The position numbers were made by a program, and so were the translations under genes. This document shows positions 41,922-42,000 of a stretch of 42,000 nucleotides of DNA, one piece after another. The stretch covers positions 33,369 to 75,368 of the forward strand of contig PLSX01000199.1 in assembly GCA_003165315.1 (NCBI GenBank), read 5' to 3'. Under the pieces are notes generated by a model. It did no database searches. It worked only from the letters and a program-made list of their open reading frames with translations, and was not told the DNA's origin. Within the stretch, counting starts at the first letter, position 1. Every line of letters starts with the position of its first letter. Source of the DNA: Acidobacteriota bacterium. Its GTDB lineage: Bacteria > Acidobacteriota > Terriglobia > UBA7540.

Positions 41922-42000
41922 CAGGCGATGATTCCAACAAAATGTGAAGTCCCCATAGTCAAGAATTCATTGACCCTAGTGTGGTGTCCCACATCAGAAT

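Overview
The window looks like ordinary chromosome from a moderately GC-rich, Gram-negative-type bacterium, most likely an Acidobacteriota (Terriglobia-like) soil lineage. This is inferred from the mix of genes: a TolC-like channel, a Tat-exported arabinofuranosidase, a secreted protein with carboxypeptidase-regulatory and TPR domains, an M16 protease with two fused halves, a PurS-PurL fusion, and many REP-like hairpins between genes. No rRNA, phage, plasmid, transposase or CRISPR genes are visible.

Layout. 1-350: the end of an XRE-type antitoxin gene cut by the window edge. 350-1866: a gene-poor stretch with a strong promoter and five diverged copies of a ~37-bp repeat. 1867-1943: tRNA-Pro(UGG), minus strand. 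2.1-4.8 kb: a large protein ending in a PilZ domain. 4.9-12.4 kb: universal stress protein, GH51 arabinofuranosidase, SPFH/flotillin-like membrane protein, exported beta-carbonic anhydrase, aldehyde dehydrogenase and cupin. 12.5-14.9 kb (minus): HtrA/DegP-type protease followed by a peptidoglycan-binding protein. 14.9-15.75 kb: a second gene-free stretch carrying four more copies of the repeat family seen at 1.1-1.6 kb, in the opposite orientation. 15.7-18.6 kb (minus): EamA exporter, a small zinc-ribbon-like protein, truA and a small upstream ORF. 18.7-21.7 kb: TolC-like channel and 1-Cys peroxiredoxin.

21.8-30.8 kb is one long plus-strand run. It holds a two-subunit B12-dependent acyl-CoA mutase, a shortened crotonase-fold protein lacking both hydratase glutamates, a small uncharacterised protein, a YbgC-type thioesterase, histidine ammonia-lyase, two glycosyltransferases, a prepilin peptidase and a PAS-domain protein that may be truncated. 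The mutase large subunit carries Phe and Gln at the two positions that separate isobutyryl-CoA mutase from methylmalonyl-CoA mutase, so the set points to branched-chain acyl-CoA metabolism. 30.8-39.4 kb (minus): purQ, purSL, the TPR protein and the M16 protease. 39.7-40.4 kb (minus): a vapBC toxin-antitoxin pair with a clear promoter and palindromic operator. 40.6-41.8 kb: a secreted CE1-type esterase, which with the GH51 enzyme suggests use of plant arabinoxylan-like polysaccharide.

The most unusual structure is the repeat family shared by the two gene-free stretches. It is not a CRISPR. Its copies include a 41-bp-spaced pair in each cluster, and small hairpins lie between copies. The most interesting protein-level points are the mutase specificity residues and its crotonase-fold neighbour.
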